DNA from: Helicoverpa zea
Taxonomy: Eukaryota > Arthropoda > Insecta > Lepidoptera > Noctuidae
DNA length: 64,000 nt
Assembly (NCBI RefSeq): GCF_022581195.2
Contig: NC_061463.1
Span: 4,216,001-4,280,000 of the forward strand
Direction of reading: 5' to 3'
The position numbers were made by a program, and so were the translations under genes. The first letter of the stretch is position 1. Each line of letters begins with the position of its first letter. Of the stretch, positions 43,431 through 55,001 are shown piece after piece. Under the pieces are notes generated by a model. It was given only the letters and a program-made list of their open reading frames with translations, searched no databases and was not told the DNA's origin.

Positions 43431-44734
43431 TCGTCACACCATAATATTATGAATCGATCTCGACAAGGCACTCAAATGGACAGAAAATCTTCGAGCTCAC
43501 ACTAGTTACACAGTGCAAGTTTACAAGAAGCTCACTTTTCGATGTTTTATGAAAAATCATCTATTTTTATTGTCTTTTTTTAGAATTCATGGTCTAACCA
43601 AAAGCTAGCTATTAAATGACCGACAGAGGACCATCTAACAATGAAGACACTGTCTATTATGACCATCACCATAGCCGTTGAAGTGTGACCAATGACGGAA
43701 GGTAACATATAGGAACCGGTACTTGGTGTGTTTTATTCTGGTTAGCTTACGAGTGGCAGTGCGGCCAGATCATTTGTAACTGGGTCAGTTTTATTCGTGA
43801 CTAGGGTTACCAGATCAAAAAGTCAGGAGAAAAGTCCGGATAAAGTTTAGAAAAGTCTGAGTCTTTTTATGGCTTGAGATTCTTTTCAAACATGTTTAGT
43901 TTATTTTTATGGTAATGTTACCATTTCCATAGAGGTATCACTCACGTGCTGCAGATTTCACTGATGCTTACCTATTTAAACGGGTATATTTACAAAATGA
44001 ATTATTATATTATTATGTTACAAGTTAATTAACAACTTACCATGGGGCTAATCGACCGTGTGTGAAAAGGTGTCCCGACATTATTTATTTTATTTATTTA
44101 TATTATTCATTTATTTATTCATGTATGTCTTCACCAGACCACGGGACTATAGAATTACAGATTTTATGAAGGCTTATAATTATTATTTACAAAATAAGAA
44201 GTTATGGCAAAACTGTCAAAGCTTTAAGAATAACCTGTATTCCTCCTCACCTGTATTCCTGCCATCTCCAACCAACAAACCCGAGAAAACTCCAAAAATC
44301 CTGACATCTCAGGACAAATTCTCGTATGGTAACCCTATCCGCGACCTAGAATAGTTTTCCACTGTCAGCCATTCGGCCAAGCGCTGAACCCAACGAGTTT
44401 GTACGACACGAATGAATGAATGGCTTTTTTTTTATTTTTAGAAGGCTTTTCTGTTTATTTTAACTAGTGGTTTATGAACTTACGCGTCGTGTTTTACAAG
44501 TCGATTGTATAGTGTGAAGTTGCGTGTTTGCATTTATTTTTTCATGTGTTCGTTTAATGGTGTGAACAAATTGGCTAGTTGTGACCACTAATTTTAAAGT
44601 TTCTCATACGCTATTTTATAAACAGACTTTTGTGTTGTTTACCTCAATCTCAATAAATTCGCTCTGTAGCGGGTGCTTAAGTTTACTGCGACAAGACATC
44701 AGAATGCGACAAAAACACAATTTATTTGTCACCT
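43431..44734. other. No gene seen; SINE-B tail inside
   Basis: Mostly unassigned AT-rich sequence. The SINE-B tail at 44025-44083 is followed by a TTTATTTAT-rich run (44080-44125). Confidence 0.5.
44025..44083 (+). mobile_element. SINE family B, tail only
   Basis: 'aacaacttaccatggggcta' and 'gtgaaaaggtgtcccgacat' match the last 60 bp of the copy at 26622-26890. Confidence 0.65.
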
Positions 44735-44916
44735 CATCTGCCTCCCCTTTTCCCAACTATGTTGAGGTCAACTTACAGTCTGACCAGATGCAGCTGAGTA
44801 CCAGTGTTTTACAAGGAGTGACTGCCTATGTGACCTCCCCAACCCAGTTATGCCTATGTGACTACCCGTGAAGACTACCAAAGATGTTCAAATGACAGTC
44901 GGGACCTAGAGTTTAC
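44735..44916 (-). mobile_element. SINE family A, 3' half, internal deletion
   Basis: Tail and body blocks in order on the minus strand; about 60 bp that normally separate 'cccagtta' from 'tgactacccgt' are replaced by a short repeat ('tgcctatgtgac'). Confidence 0.6.
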
Positions 44917-45933
44917 ATAATATAAAAACACAAAATATTTGTAAACAATATAAACACCACAGATGACATAAGATAAGTACAATATAAAGCCGTTCCACTT
45001 ACATAGTAAATAGCCCGATGACTAAGTTAATTTATGCAAGCTTAAGCACAGATGCAATTTGTTAATGAAATAAATACTTCTTACACACTTTTGAAATACG
45101 TCAACGGGCTTTTTATTGCATTGTATTTGCTGGCTTAAATAAAATACAGGCTGTTGCAAAATTTCCGTAATCAGAAAGGGAAGGGGATTGATCCCCGTGA
45201 TTAGAATGGTCCCTCATCTACAACATTTGGAAAATATTGTTAATTTTGTAAAATTACTGAATTAATACATAAAAATTACGTTTATAGTAGAAGTAGTGAA
45301 TATTACTATGATGGCTGACAAAAAGAAAGTGAAATACATTAATAAGTATTTCGCGTACCTATATGTATTCGGCGTAATCGCCGACACAAAATAAATGGGG
45401 AACAGGGCGCAAAGAAAAGAAAAAAAAAGTAGTTATTTCAATGAAATTAAGATATGCAGAATAGTTACTCATTTTTGCTTATAATCTGTATAACAGCAAA
45501 GATTCATAATAACGATTTTGTCCGTACGTACAGAATTCACTTACATTCATTTTTACGGGTACTTTTGTAACACCCTGTGAAAATAGCACTTGTGGCTTAA
45601 AAAACTGGAATGCTTAACTATCAACAGTTGCTTTAGTACAGTAATAACTTCTATGAGTTTTATTTGTGTTTATGTATTGCAGTCACGATATATTTGAAAG
45701 ATAAGCTTTTGATAAAGGATTCAGAATAATGTTGGCCATTTTATAACTGTCACGCGTGATTATAAATATTTTTTCGTAGCAAAGAAATCTAAGCGAAACT
45801 AAATATTTATGCTTTGTGCAACTGCACTGCTAAGTATAAAATAAAAATAAATTGATCATTTTACGTATATTAAGAATGTAGAATGTTTTATGTATATTAA
45901 GAAACATGTCATTGAATAAATAAATAACCATAA

Positions 45934-46087
45934 TCTATATATACACATAAAAGAAAGTCATGTCAGTTACACATTTTATAACTCAAGAATGGCTTAACCG
46001 TTAAATTTGCTAGAGGGGAGATAGCTTAGACCCGGGAGAAGGACATAGCATTTTTTCACCATCCTAGAAATCGAGGGCAGAAGCTAG
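45934..46087 (+). mobile_element. Second Helitron-like family, 154 bp
   Basis: Begins TCTATATATACACATAAAAG and ends ATCGAGGGCAGAAGCTAG. TC and CTAG termini fit Helitrons; the interior 'ataactcaagaatggcttaa' differs from the 200-bp family. A 3'-end relative lies at 50515-50624. Confidence 0.5.
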
Positions 46088-46539
46088 TTCAAAATAAAGT
46101 CAAAAATCCCTTAACTACAAAATCCCACCGCATAAAATTACACTTCAACTTACACACACGATTAAAAAAACAAAAAACACACGATGCATTTTCATTATGC
46201 GCTTTAGAACGCCTACCTAACTACTCTGGGTTTAGCTCGAGCGTTCCAAAGGAGCTTCTCCAAAGGATTACGTAATTATATGACTTAACGCGTCATACAG
46301 TTACTGGCTGCACTAAACAGGTTCAACTAAGCGTAGTTACCTACTCTGGTTATAGTTATAAGCTGGGAAATGCGAATTATCTTCTAGGAACGTGTGAAGT
46401 TGATTAGAGATGGATTACAGATTGGGAGTATGGAAAATTACACTTTTATTACTGACAGTTATTATAAGTTATAGTAAGTTTAATAAGGACAATCGAGATT
46501 TATTTTTGAGTAATATCATGATTCTTTGTTTGGCAGTCG

Positions 46540-46628
46540 TTACGGGTAGTCAGAAGCCAGAAAGTCTGACAACTAGTCTTACTAAGGGATATCGGTTTGA
46601 CCGATTGAGTAGGTCAGATAGGTACATT
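46540..46628 (+). mobile_element. SINE family A, short internal fragment
   Basis: 'gttacgggtagtcagaagcc' through 'taggtcagataggta', the middle of the family. Confidence 0.6.
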
Positions 46629-48389
46629 TCATGTCATGTTGAAACGATTCATATGATGTAATGAACGTCAACGGTAGTAGGTACATTCTTAGTGCACTTA
46701 TAACACTCTCTACTGGTATACCATTATAATATAAAAAACTGCTTCGCATATCAAATAAATCTTAGATCACCGAACCAACAATCTATCAAATTAACTAAAT
46801 ACGGGACAATTTATGATCTTTCAGACCAATCATGTTATCCCTACACTCGCTCCGAGCGACACTTAGGTTCTCGTTAAGGTAAATTAGTTTCAACCGCAAC
46901 GAGTTTTTAGTATAAAATGCAATGACAGATGAGTGGTAGTTACACCCTTTCATTAACGCGTCACCCAGGTATCTTGGAAGCAATCAGGCTAGTAATGACA
47001 GCGTCTGTCGGCGACATGAAATTTAATCGAATGGAAATCAGGTGTTTTTCATAAATGGACTTAAATACCTGTATGCAACTTTGAGCTTACAAACTAAATT
47101 CAACTTTAAAGTTAATGACAGAAGGTGTAAAATCAAATGACAATTTCGTAATACTTTGTACAGAGACGTATTAGGATAAGGCCAATTATTTTAAAATGTT
47201 TAACGATACACAGGAGTGTAATTTTCTCTTTAAACTACATTTAAAATAACTGTAATCAAAGTGCCAAGATTAAGTTTATGATATAAAATTCTTAACGGCA
47301 TTTATGATGCTTGATTAAAGTAATTTTGGGCGCGATCTAAAGTATTTTAATCAAGTCATACGTTAAGACCTTTTGGGAAGAAATTATCTTAATTAGTTCA
47401 ACGTGGGTGGCTGTGTAGGTTTAAATAAGTGTAAATGATACTCTTTTCTATTGTCTTTGATACTTTATTTAACTTTTTACAATAGAATGCTGCTTCTCAA
47501 TTTGGATACATTAAAATTTAGAAAATATGTAGGTACGTAATACTTCATTTAAATATACTTTTGATTTGAAAGGACCTAAACAACTTTGTAAACTTTTGAA
47601 GTTGGTTATGATTATAAAATTTTATGTTCGACACAAATAACAAATACGTCACTATATACAATCAAACAGAACCAATGTATGTAAAAACAATATAACCTCG
47701 CAATAATTGATACTTCCATATTATATTGAAATTGATGTTTGTTCATCAATGCCATCATTGTCTGACATTGTAATGTCACCTAATTCTCAATGTCAAGTAA
47801 ATTTTATAATTGACTTAATTTCAATAGTTACACCCACACACCTATTGTCAGTTGACACTCTATTAATTCTATTGATTACTCACGGTCTAAAAATAACGGT
47901 TATTTCTAAACATTGTTCTAAATTCAAACCGTATTTGGAACTAATGACTACTTTTGTCTGAATTTAGTTTATAAGTGCAATTAAAAGCCATATTTGTAAA
48001 AGAATAAATTGATGTTACTGTGAAAACCCACATTAATGGTGTTTTAATGATATAGCTAAAGTATTAGGCATTTTTTTGTTTTTATTGTCGAGTATTGTGC
48101 TTGTGGCACGTATCGGTGACAAAACGTATTAAACATTCTTGGCCTTAGGTACTACAAAAACTTAAACGCCTATTTTATACTGGTCTAAAAAAAATGTGGC
48201 TGCAAAATGAACCATATGTCAACATCATAATTTGTCATTTTTTTAGACAAGGCTTAAACTGACGTTTAAAAGTTTTTGTGGTAAGACGGTCTGTGTATAA
48301 AATATTACGTAGAATCTATACATATAATAAATCTGTAAAAAAACTGTGTCTGTACATTGAATATATTAAAAAAATAATAATTGGGTGGG

Positions 48390-48565
48390 GTTTAGGAACA
48401 GTAATGGAGCACAAATCCAAAAAAAAATTCTGTCTGTATGTCTGTATGTCTGTTTGTTTGTACACGCTAATCTTCCGAACTACTGAACGGATTTCAATGA
48501 TTTTTTCTTTGTTGTATCAGTATTAGGCCTGGTCAACATATAGGCTATAATTTATCTTCGAAACT
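48390..48565 (+). repeat. Dispersed repeat head next to the minisatellite
   Basis: Short (TGTCTGTA) repeat at 48431-48464 then 'cgctaatcttccgaactact' and 'gaacggatttcaatg', wording found at the 5' part of many moth repeats. It leads directly into the 122-bp array and may be part of the same element. Confidence 0.45.
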
Positions 48566-49090
48566 TGAAGACCTGATGCAGAACTCCAACAGACCAATAA
48601 AACTATAAGAGATACAAATATGGTGCTGTGGCAAAAATTGTTTCATTTGATGAGCATTTTCAGCTGAGATAATAAATTTTAAGATCTGGAACACCTGATG
48701 TGGAACCCCAAGAGCCCAGCTTCTCTGTACCATATACAAGTATGCCGTTTTAGCAAAAGTTGTTCAATTTGATAAGCACTTTCTATTGACTTATACAAAT
48801 TGAAGATCTAAAACACCTGATGTGGAACTCCAGGGGCCCAGCTAGACTATAGCATATAGAGGTATAACGTTTTAACAAAAGTTGTTCAATCTGATAAGCA
48901 CTCTCTGTTGACTTATAAAAGTTGAAGATGTAAAACACCTGATGTGGAACTCCAGGAGCCCTGCTAGACTATATGAAGCATATGAAGATATGACGTTTTA
49001 GCAAAAGTGGTTCAATCTGATAAGCACTCTCTATTGACGTATAAACATCGAAGATCTGGAACACCTGATGTGGAACTTCAAGAGCAATAC
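48566..49090 (+). repeat. Minisatellite, 122-bp unit, about 4.3 copies
   Basis: The anchor CACCTGATGTGGAAC (GACCTGATGCAGAAC in unit 1) starts at 48570, 48692, 48814, 48936 and 49062, giving periods of 122, 122, 122 and 126. Other conserved blocks are 'caaaagttgttcaatctgat' and 'aagcactctctattgac'. Unit 1 is the most diverged; units 2-4 are close. Confidence 0.85.
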
Positions 49091-49362
49091 TACACTTGAA
49101 ATGTACAGAAATGAATGTTATGAAATAGGTATGGTGAATCAAAAAAAGTAATTAGTCCGTCTTTTAGATAACCCTAAAATAATGGACACGTATTTTTCTT
49201 TTCTCTCTCTCAAAAACAAATAATAACGAAGATACAACAACGCTTGAATTTCGTGTTAAGTCACTGCTTAGTACAAATTTTACATACCTAGACGTGGCGT
49301 CACGAACCCCCACTCTCCGACTTTGTTGTGTTATATCTCATTATTATTTTGTATGTCTCTTC

Positions 49363-50020
49363 CAGACCTCCGGACTACAGAGTTCCGAATTTTTGGGAGG
49401 CAAACGCGGGGCCGAAGCCAACACGCTGAAGCCCTTTTGAGACAACTTAAATGAAATGGTGACACAAAACCGACGATTATCCCTTTATACACTATAGAAA
49501 TGAACCCAAGGACAATTCCCGGTGGACGTCGTTAAAAAAAAGACAATCCCCGGTTCTGTGCTAAACTATTGCTAACTATGGAGGAAAACTACTTGGGCTA
49601 TTGTGATGGGATGTTAGTGGATGACAATGTATTAGGTACATGTAAAAACGGCAGGTGGAGACTCGCCGCCTCACTTACTGGGCCCCCGGGAACCAGTCAC
49701 TGAATAGCAACAAGAGGGCAACAGGGACATGAGCGGCTGAAGGGTGAGGATACCTCGGCGGACTTTAAACGCAGATTACGCGCTCCCTGTGCTTACCATG
49801 AGGCACCTACCCTCAGCAAGGCTACTAATCCTGCTCTAGCGACTCCACTCTGGACGGCCAAGCCAAGCCAGAGGCGTGAGACCTTCCCCCCTCATGGGTC
49901 ACTCCGACCGGCCGGAGATGGGGGACAGTATACACTCCCTGGAGAACTCAGTATATATAGCCCCGCGGGGTCGCTACTCCCCGTCATCAGCCTCAGATGT
50001 CCTGCGGTGCCTATATCTCA
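49363..50020 (+). repeat. GC-rich dispersed repeat, probably a LINE 3' UTR
   Basis: Marked rise in G+C against AT-rich surroundings from about 49,640 ('actcgccgcctcacttactg', 'gggcccccgggaacc', 'agccccgcggggtcgctact'). I recognise these phrases as recurrent in moth genomes. No conserved frame was found, and it ends just before a SINE. LINE origin is inference. Confidence 0.45.
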
Positions 50021-50039
50021 TTATTATTGTCGTTATTAT

Positions 50040-50400
50040 CTCAAGAGCCTTTGTCCCAATTATGTTAGGATCGACTTCCAGTCACGATGCAACTGAGTAC
50101 CAGTGTTTTACAAGGAGCGACTGCCTATCTGACCTCCACAACCCGGTTACCCGCTTAACCTAACACCCCTTGGTAAGACTTACTGGCTTCTGACTACCCA
50201 TAACGACTGCCAAGAATGTTCAATGACAGTCGGAACCTACAGTTTAACATCCCCTCCAAATAACGGTCATTGGTATCCAAAATATACGTAGAAAGTACAT
50301 ACGAACTTAGAAAAGTTGCATTGGCAGGCACTTGCCAGACCTGGAATCAAAGACGCACGCTCATACTTGAGAGATTGGTTCTCTACCCACTAAACCACGA
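50040..50400 (-). mobile_element. SINE family A, nearly full length
   Basis: All blocks present on the minus strand but diverged. The B box is decayed (GCGTCTTTGATTCCAGG), so RNA polymerase III promotion is doubtful. Confidence 0.7.
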
Positions 50401-50514
50401 ATTCCACTAAGTCACCACGACTTTGTCATCTATTCAATGTTTTTTTACGTTATAATACGTGTAATATTTTTGCCACACACAACTTAAATGCGGACTAATT
50501 AGAATCACTACTTT

Positions 50515-50624
50515 TATCCCTATGGTCACGTCTATTGCGACTATTCAGATCTTTGATTTTGCTGACCCCATAGTCGCTGGCATAAGGGACAGGATCCGCG
50601 TACGAAGTCGCGGGCAGAAGCTAG
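50515..50624 (+). mobile_element. Helitron-like 3' end
   Basis: Ends GAAGTCGCGGGCAGAAGCTAG at 50624 (CTAG 50621-50624), like the unit at 45934-46087. The 5' end is lost. Confidence 0.45.
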
Positions 50625-52446
50625 TTATAAATATGTTATAGTTTCTGATTGATATCAGTCATTGACGAAAATTACATTTAAATATATCTAACAAATCGAA
50701 TAGAACCGCCAGCAAAAGCTAGTTCCTAATAATTACACTGTCGTTCATTCATCTCAACATCCCATTCGCTTTGATTACTTATACGACACGAGCCGTGTTC
50801 ATTACCAAGTTAATTCTACATAGAATTTGTCTTTCGGGAAGCTTATTAAGAAACAAAAGAGAGTGCTCATTAATTTGAGAAATGCTTCATATTCACATAA
50901 CGCCACTTCAATTTTGCCTTCGTACGTAATTTAATTAATTGCCCACGCTCCAAGTACGGCCCTGGGACGATCGCGTATTAGACATTTAATATATCAACTT
51001 GAACGTGCATTATTAAAAATAATAATCTTTATAATATACCTCATATTAGGATGGCAAGCAGTAGCACTAACCTTTTTTATAAAAAAATAATTGTTCGGAA
51101 CTTTTTTGGAACCTACGAATGTCTATTGTCTGAAAATCAAATGTTTTTATTTCAAATAGACCTTTGCAGATACATTCGCACACGTCATTGGCAGGAAGTA
51201 CTTTTTTAGCTTCATCTCTTATTCACTAAAAAAAACATTATTTACATTAAAACTAATATTTTTATGTGTTTATGTGTTTTCAGATCTGCGGGATTCCCCT
51301 CTGCTGTGGTAGGTACTGAGTGAGGATCCACACAAATTATCGCTTTTAATTATGAATTACTAATACTAGTTTTTAAGTTATTTTGTATACTAACACTATG
51401 GACATTTGTCTGAAATAAATTATTTGAATCATAAATAGCATAAAACTAATAAAGTTCATCAATGTTGGGTACATTACCGAGTTAAACCTACCTACCTACA
51501 TGCATCTGGTTGAAGCTATAATATTTATTTATCAGCTACTCAATAAATCGCGTCATTTCAATTAAATACCTAACATATTGTAGACTATTAATAAATTCTC
51601 GTAGGTACTCAAAGTCACTGATTTAGATACTAATATAAAATCCTAACAAGGTAGAACTGCCTTAAAAGGTATTTCATCGGCTTGTAAACGTATAACTTTT
51701 ATGCAATTATAACATTGATTGACAGTATAGAATTAAGGTTGACGCTTATAGAGGAAATAAATGAAGCTTTTCAAAGAAAACCAGAGCAAGTAAATCAATC
51801 AAACAACTTCACCATTAAAAGTCGGCTGATGAAAATAAACTTGTCTCAAATAAAATAAATCTGTCACTTTCGTCATAATGCTTTAACTCTTTGCAGTGAT
51901 CTTAAATGTAGGTAAAGGAGGCCTTTAGAAAATAAGGATTTTGTCCATCAAAAAGTTATGTGTTGAGCGATTTGAAAGAATCACTGCCTATATGACCTTC
52001 TCAAACCAGTTACCTGGGCACCTCAATAACCTTTTGTAAGACTAGTTCTGAGACATTCTGACTCCTAACCGTTATGACCACCAAAGTTATTCAAATGAAA
52101 TCCGAAACACATCAATATAATGCCTTCTAAAAAGCTGAATAAGAATGAGACAGCCCTAACAATCTCTGATCAATCCATGTGGTATGACAGTAATAAGTTG
52201 CTAAAGATTTTTTTAATTACATAACACGGCGCCTATTGAAATAATTTATGATTGAATCATTTCCGTACCTTAATCGACCGATTAAAAAATTGTCTTCGAT
52301 TTTCACGAGGTAAATATAGACGGCATGATTATTGATTAAAAATCCGTTCTTCAGAATGCTCTCATTTTAATATAGGACAAGCTATTACTATCAATCAGGT
52401 ATTCAATCAATAATAATATCTTTAATAAATGCCTTTATATTGTTAA
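50625..52446. other. Unassigned stretch with one SINE-A relic
   Basis: A SINE-A relic lies at 51972-52112. A possible LINE 3' end ('tctgaaataaattatttgaa') is near 51,410. Otherwise no signal. Confidence 0.45.
51972..52112 (-). mobile_element. SINE family A, diverged fragment
   Basis: 'aatcactgcctatatgacct', 'ccagttacctgggcacctca' and 'aaatgaaatccgaaacac' follow the family order. Confidence 0.55.
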
Positions 52447-52651
52447 CTAGCCGTTTTCCCGCGGTTTCACCCGCGTCCCGTGGGAGCTACTGCCCGCACC
52501 GGGAGAAAATATAGCCTATGTTACTCGCAGATAACATTTAAAATAATTATAATGATAACATTTAGAATGTTTAAAATCAGTCCAGTAGTTTTTGAGTTTA
52601 TCCATTACAACCAAACAAACAAAGGTTTCCTCTTTATAATATTACTATAGA
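52447..52651 (-). mobile_element. Non-autonomous Helitron, complete minus-strand copy
   Basis: CTAG at 52447-52450, hairpin CCCGCGGTTTCACCCGCG next to it, TC start at 52651-52650. Contains a small local duplication ('ataacatttaaaataattat' / 'gataacatttag'). Confidence 0.7.
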
Positions 52652-52914
52652 TTAAGCTTACATGATAATGGCCAAGATTATGTAGACCAAAGACTCTGTA
52701 ATTTCATAATATTTTAAATCCACGAACACTATATTTACATAACCCACGTGCACCAAAGTACACTATAATTAATACGCCTCACAGACATAAAAATATCATA
52801 ATTTTGTAGACAGTTATAAAACAGCTATCAACATTATCTTCACTCAAAAATTGCGTGGGAAAATAAATAATTAACACACATTATTTACTTTCACTTATTT
52901 TCGTATAAGATATA

Positions 52915-53545
52915 TCTAGACACACGGCAGTGTGTCCGCCAAGTTCGAGCAAAAAAGGCGACACACCGGCCGTGGGTTATATTACACGAACCATTTCGGG
53001 CCAAATTCGACCCCCCTGTAACTCAAAATCTATTTTATTTACGCATATCAAATTTCTAGTATCTGTTGAGACCCCCTCACTTATCTAAAATACAAAATTT
53101 CATTAATATACCTATTGTAGGTCTTGAGATATTGACGTCAGAAAATCGCTATTTTTACTATACACTGATTCACTTATTCACTGACTCACTCATCAAAAAC
53201 CTAGACCACTTCCAATGGTCGTATTGACTTGAAATTTGGCATGGAGGTAGGTCTTTATGTCAAGGTAAAGGGAAAAATCTGAAAATGGCCAAGTGTGAGT
53301 CGGTTTCAAAATAATGAAGGTGTTTTATACCCGGTGTAAATTTATACCCCTAAGGAACTAAAACGAACTAAATTTATCTATATTTATATAATATATCTTC
53401 GAATGGTACAAAGGTTTGTATTTAGTCAAAGTAACGTAAAAATCTGAAAACGGCCAAGTGTGAATCAGTTTCGAAAATAACAAATGTGTAACTTTGATCC
53501 ACGAACATAATATATGATAACATGTCATGTCAGTCAGTTGGTAAA
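52915..53545 (+). repeat. Complex dispersed repeat with an internal 85-bp duplication
   Basis: Opens with a short palindromic patch (CACACGGCAGTGTGTCCGCC, later GGCGACACACCGGCCGTGGG). A block ending 'aaaaatctgaaaatggccaa' then 'gtgtgagtcggtttc' (53226-53308) recurs diverged at 53392-53475. No coding frame. Class unknown. Confidence 0.5.
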
Positions 53546-53689
53546 TCTAGTCATAGTTAATCTAGTTCATTTCTTTGTAAGAAACATAGTGCATATTAAA
53601 AAATCTAAAAAATAGTATAAATGAGACATTTCTTTAACTAACTTCATCATAAGAAAAAAATAAAATAAACAACCTTACAAAAATAAATG

Positions 53690-54061
53690 AAATCCCACCC
53701 AAAACAAAAATGTGAAAGACTGCCAAGTTCGATAATATGGGAATGCTTCGCCTATAAAAGAAGTGAGATCTGAATAAGTACCAAGTTCCATACACATACC
53801 TCAGTTAAAAATAGTTACTTTTTAATGATGACTACTTGGCAAGTTTTAATAGAAAATTAAATACTTGATTCATTGCGTTTAGTAGGTTTATAACAAGGTG
53901 TATGAAAACTTGCCAAGTAACATCATTAAAAAGTAACTATTTTTAACTGAGGTATGTGTATGGAACTTGGTACTTATTCAGATCTCACTTCTTTTATAGG
54001 CGAAGCATTCCCATATTATCGAACTTGGCAGTCTTTCACATTTTTGTTTTGGGTGGGATTT
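53690..54061. repeat. Near-perfect long inverted repeat (hairpin)
   Basis: Left arm 53690-53830 and right arm 53921-54061 are exact reverse complements over 141 bp. After one small mismatch/indel a further 15-16 bp match (to 53847 and from 53905), leaving a 57-bp loop. Outer end AAATCCCACCCAAAAC. No coding potential. Perfect arms imply recent origin or ongoing gene conversion; a transcript would fold into long dsRNA. Confidence 0.9.
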
Positions 54062-54490
54062 TGTGAAACAGTTATTATTGACTGGTTTGACTCGTGAGAA
54101 CTATAATATATCGATGTTGATGTATGTGAATGGGTGATTAAATAATGATTCATAATAAATTCAGAAGAAGAAACATAGTATTATGAATCAATTTTGCTTG
54201 AAGATAAACTGTTTAACTTGCAGTATTTTTCAAGCTGACACAGGCACACAGGTAGCTTCTGTATGTACAAGGTACTATCCCAAATGAAATTTTTGAAAAC
54301 GATTCCCACAAATTCGAAAGCATTTTTGTCCACGAACAAATCCACTCCATCCGATCCGAAAACCTATTATTATAAGAAGTCAGCTATAAAACCGAATAAG
54401 ATACCTCAAACGAGAACTGCAGAATCAAAATCCGGAACTCTTCGATATAAAACATCGGGAGTTCTTTATACGTAAAACGAAATGCACTTA

Positions 54491-55001
54491 AGCGCGAACG
54501 CACACTACAAACTAAACCGTCGGCTAACTGCAGCCTGGTGGTAGGAAAATTTGTTAATTCAATCAGTTTTTAGTCAATTAGATACCGGAGAAAACCCGAT
54601 CGTTTACATGTCCCCGGCCCGGGAATCGAAAAGTATGTACACTTTTCGATTCCCGGGCCGGGCCGAAACCGCTTTGTGGGTTTTATAAACTTTTACAAAG
54701 CAGCACGGAGCCTGGATTGATACGCCTGTGCATCGGAGATCACGTAAATGTCGGTCCTGCGCCTGATGTCTTTCCGGTCGTGCCGTCCCATCCGGCTATG
54801 AAAGTGAAGGAATAGTGAGTACACCTGTGTCTGCGCACTATAATATATCCTGCGTAGATGGATAATGTCTTTACATGAGAACAACCGCCGTAGCCGGTAA
54901 CCGGGTAGGAAGAAATTATCATCACTACTTTCATCTTCATACTGATTTATAAGCCCAAACAAACTATCGGCCGACTAAAAGTTTGTAGTATGCACGCGCT
55001 C
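54491..55001. mobile_element. Harbinger-type MITE, copy 3, long form with TTA target site
   Basis: 511 bp. Ends AGCGCGAACGCACACTACAA (left) and GAGCGCGTGCATACTACAAA (right, reverse complement); TTA at 54488-54490 and 55002-55004. Longer than copies 1 and 2 because of a G+C-richer interior with a perfect small palindrome and an open frame on the minus strand of unknown meaning. Confidence 0.75.
54613..54662. repeat. Perfect GC-rich palindrome, 22-bp arms, 6-base loop
   Basis: Arms CCCGGCCCGGGAATCGAAAA plus GT, exact reverse complement across loop ATGTAC. Lies inside the MITE at 54491-55001. Confidence 0.85.

Larger units (their letters stand above)
44917..48389. other. Unassigned stretch with two short repeats
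   Basis: Holds a Helitron-like unit at 45934-46087 and a SINE-A piece at 46540-46628. The rest is AT-rich with no coding signal. Confidence 0.5.

Noticed and set aside
39141..43438. TTAA (Kolobok or piggyBac) or 8-bp (P or hAT) target duplication around the THAP/YqaJ element
   Set aside because: Flanks read 'ttatacat' on the left and 'tcgtcaca' on the right; neither TTAA nor any 8-bp match is present, so no superfamily was assigned.
49876..50163. 95-codon open frame across the GC-rich block
   Set aside because: Crosses from one repeat into an unrelated SINE, so it cannot be one gene.
54693..54962. Minus-strand open frame of about 90 codons as a gene
   Set aside because: Lies wholly inside a MITE, no recognisable domain, and an overlapping frame is equally open; kept only as a question.
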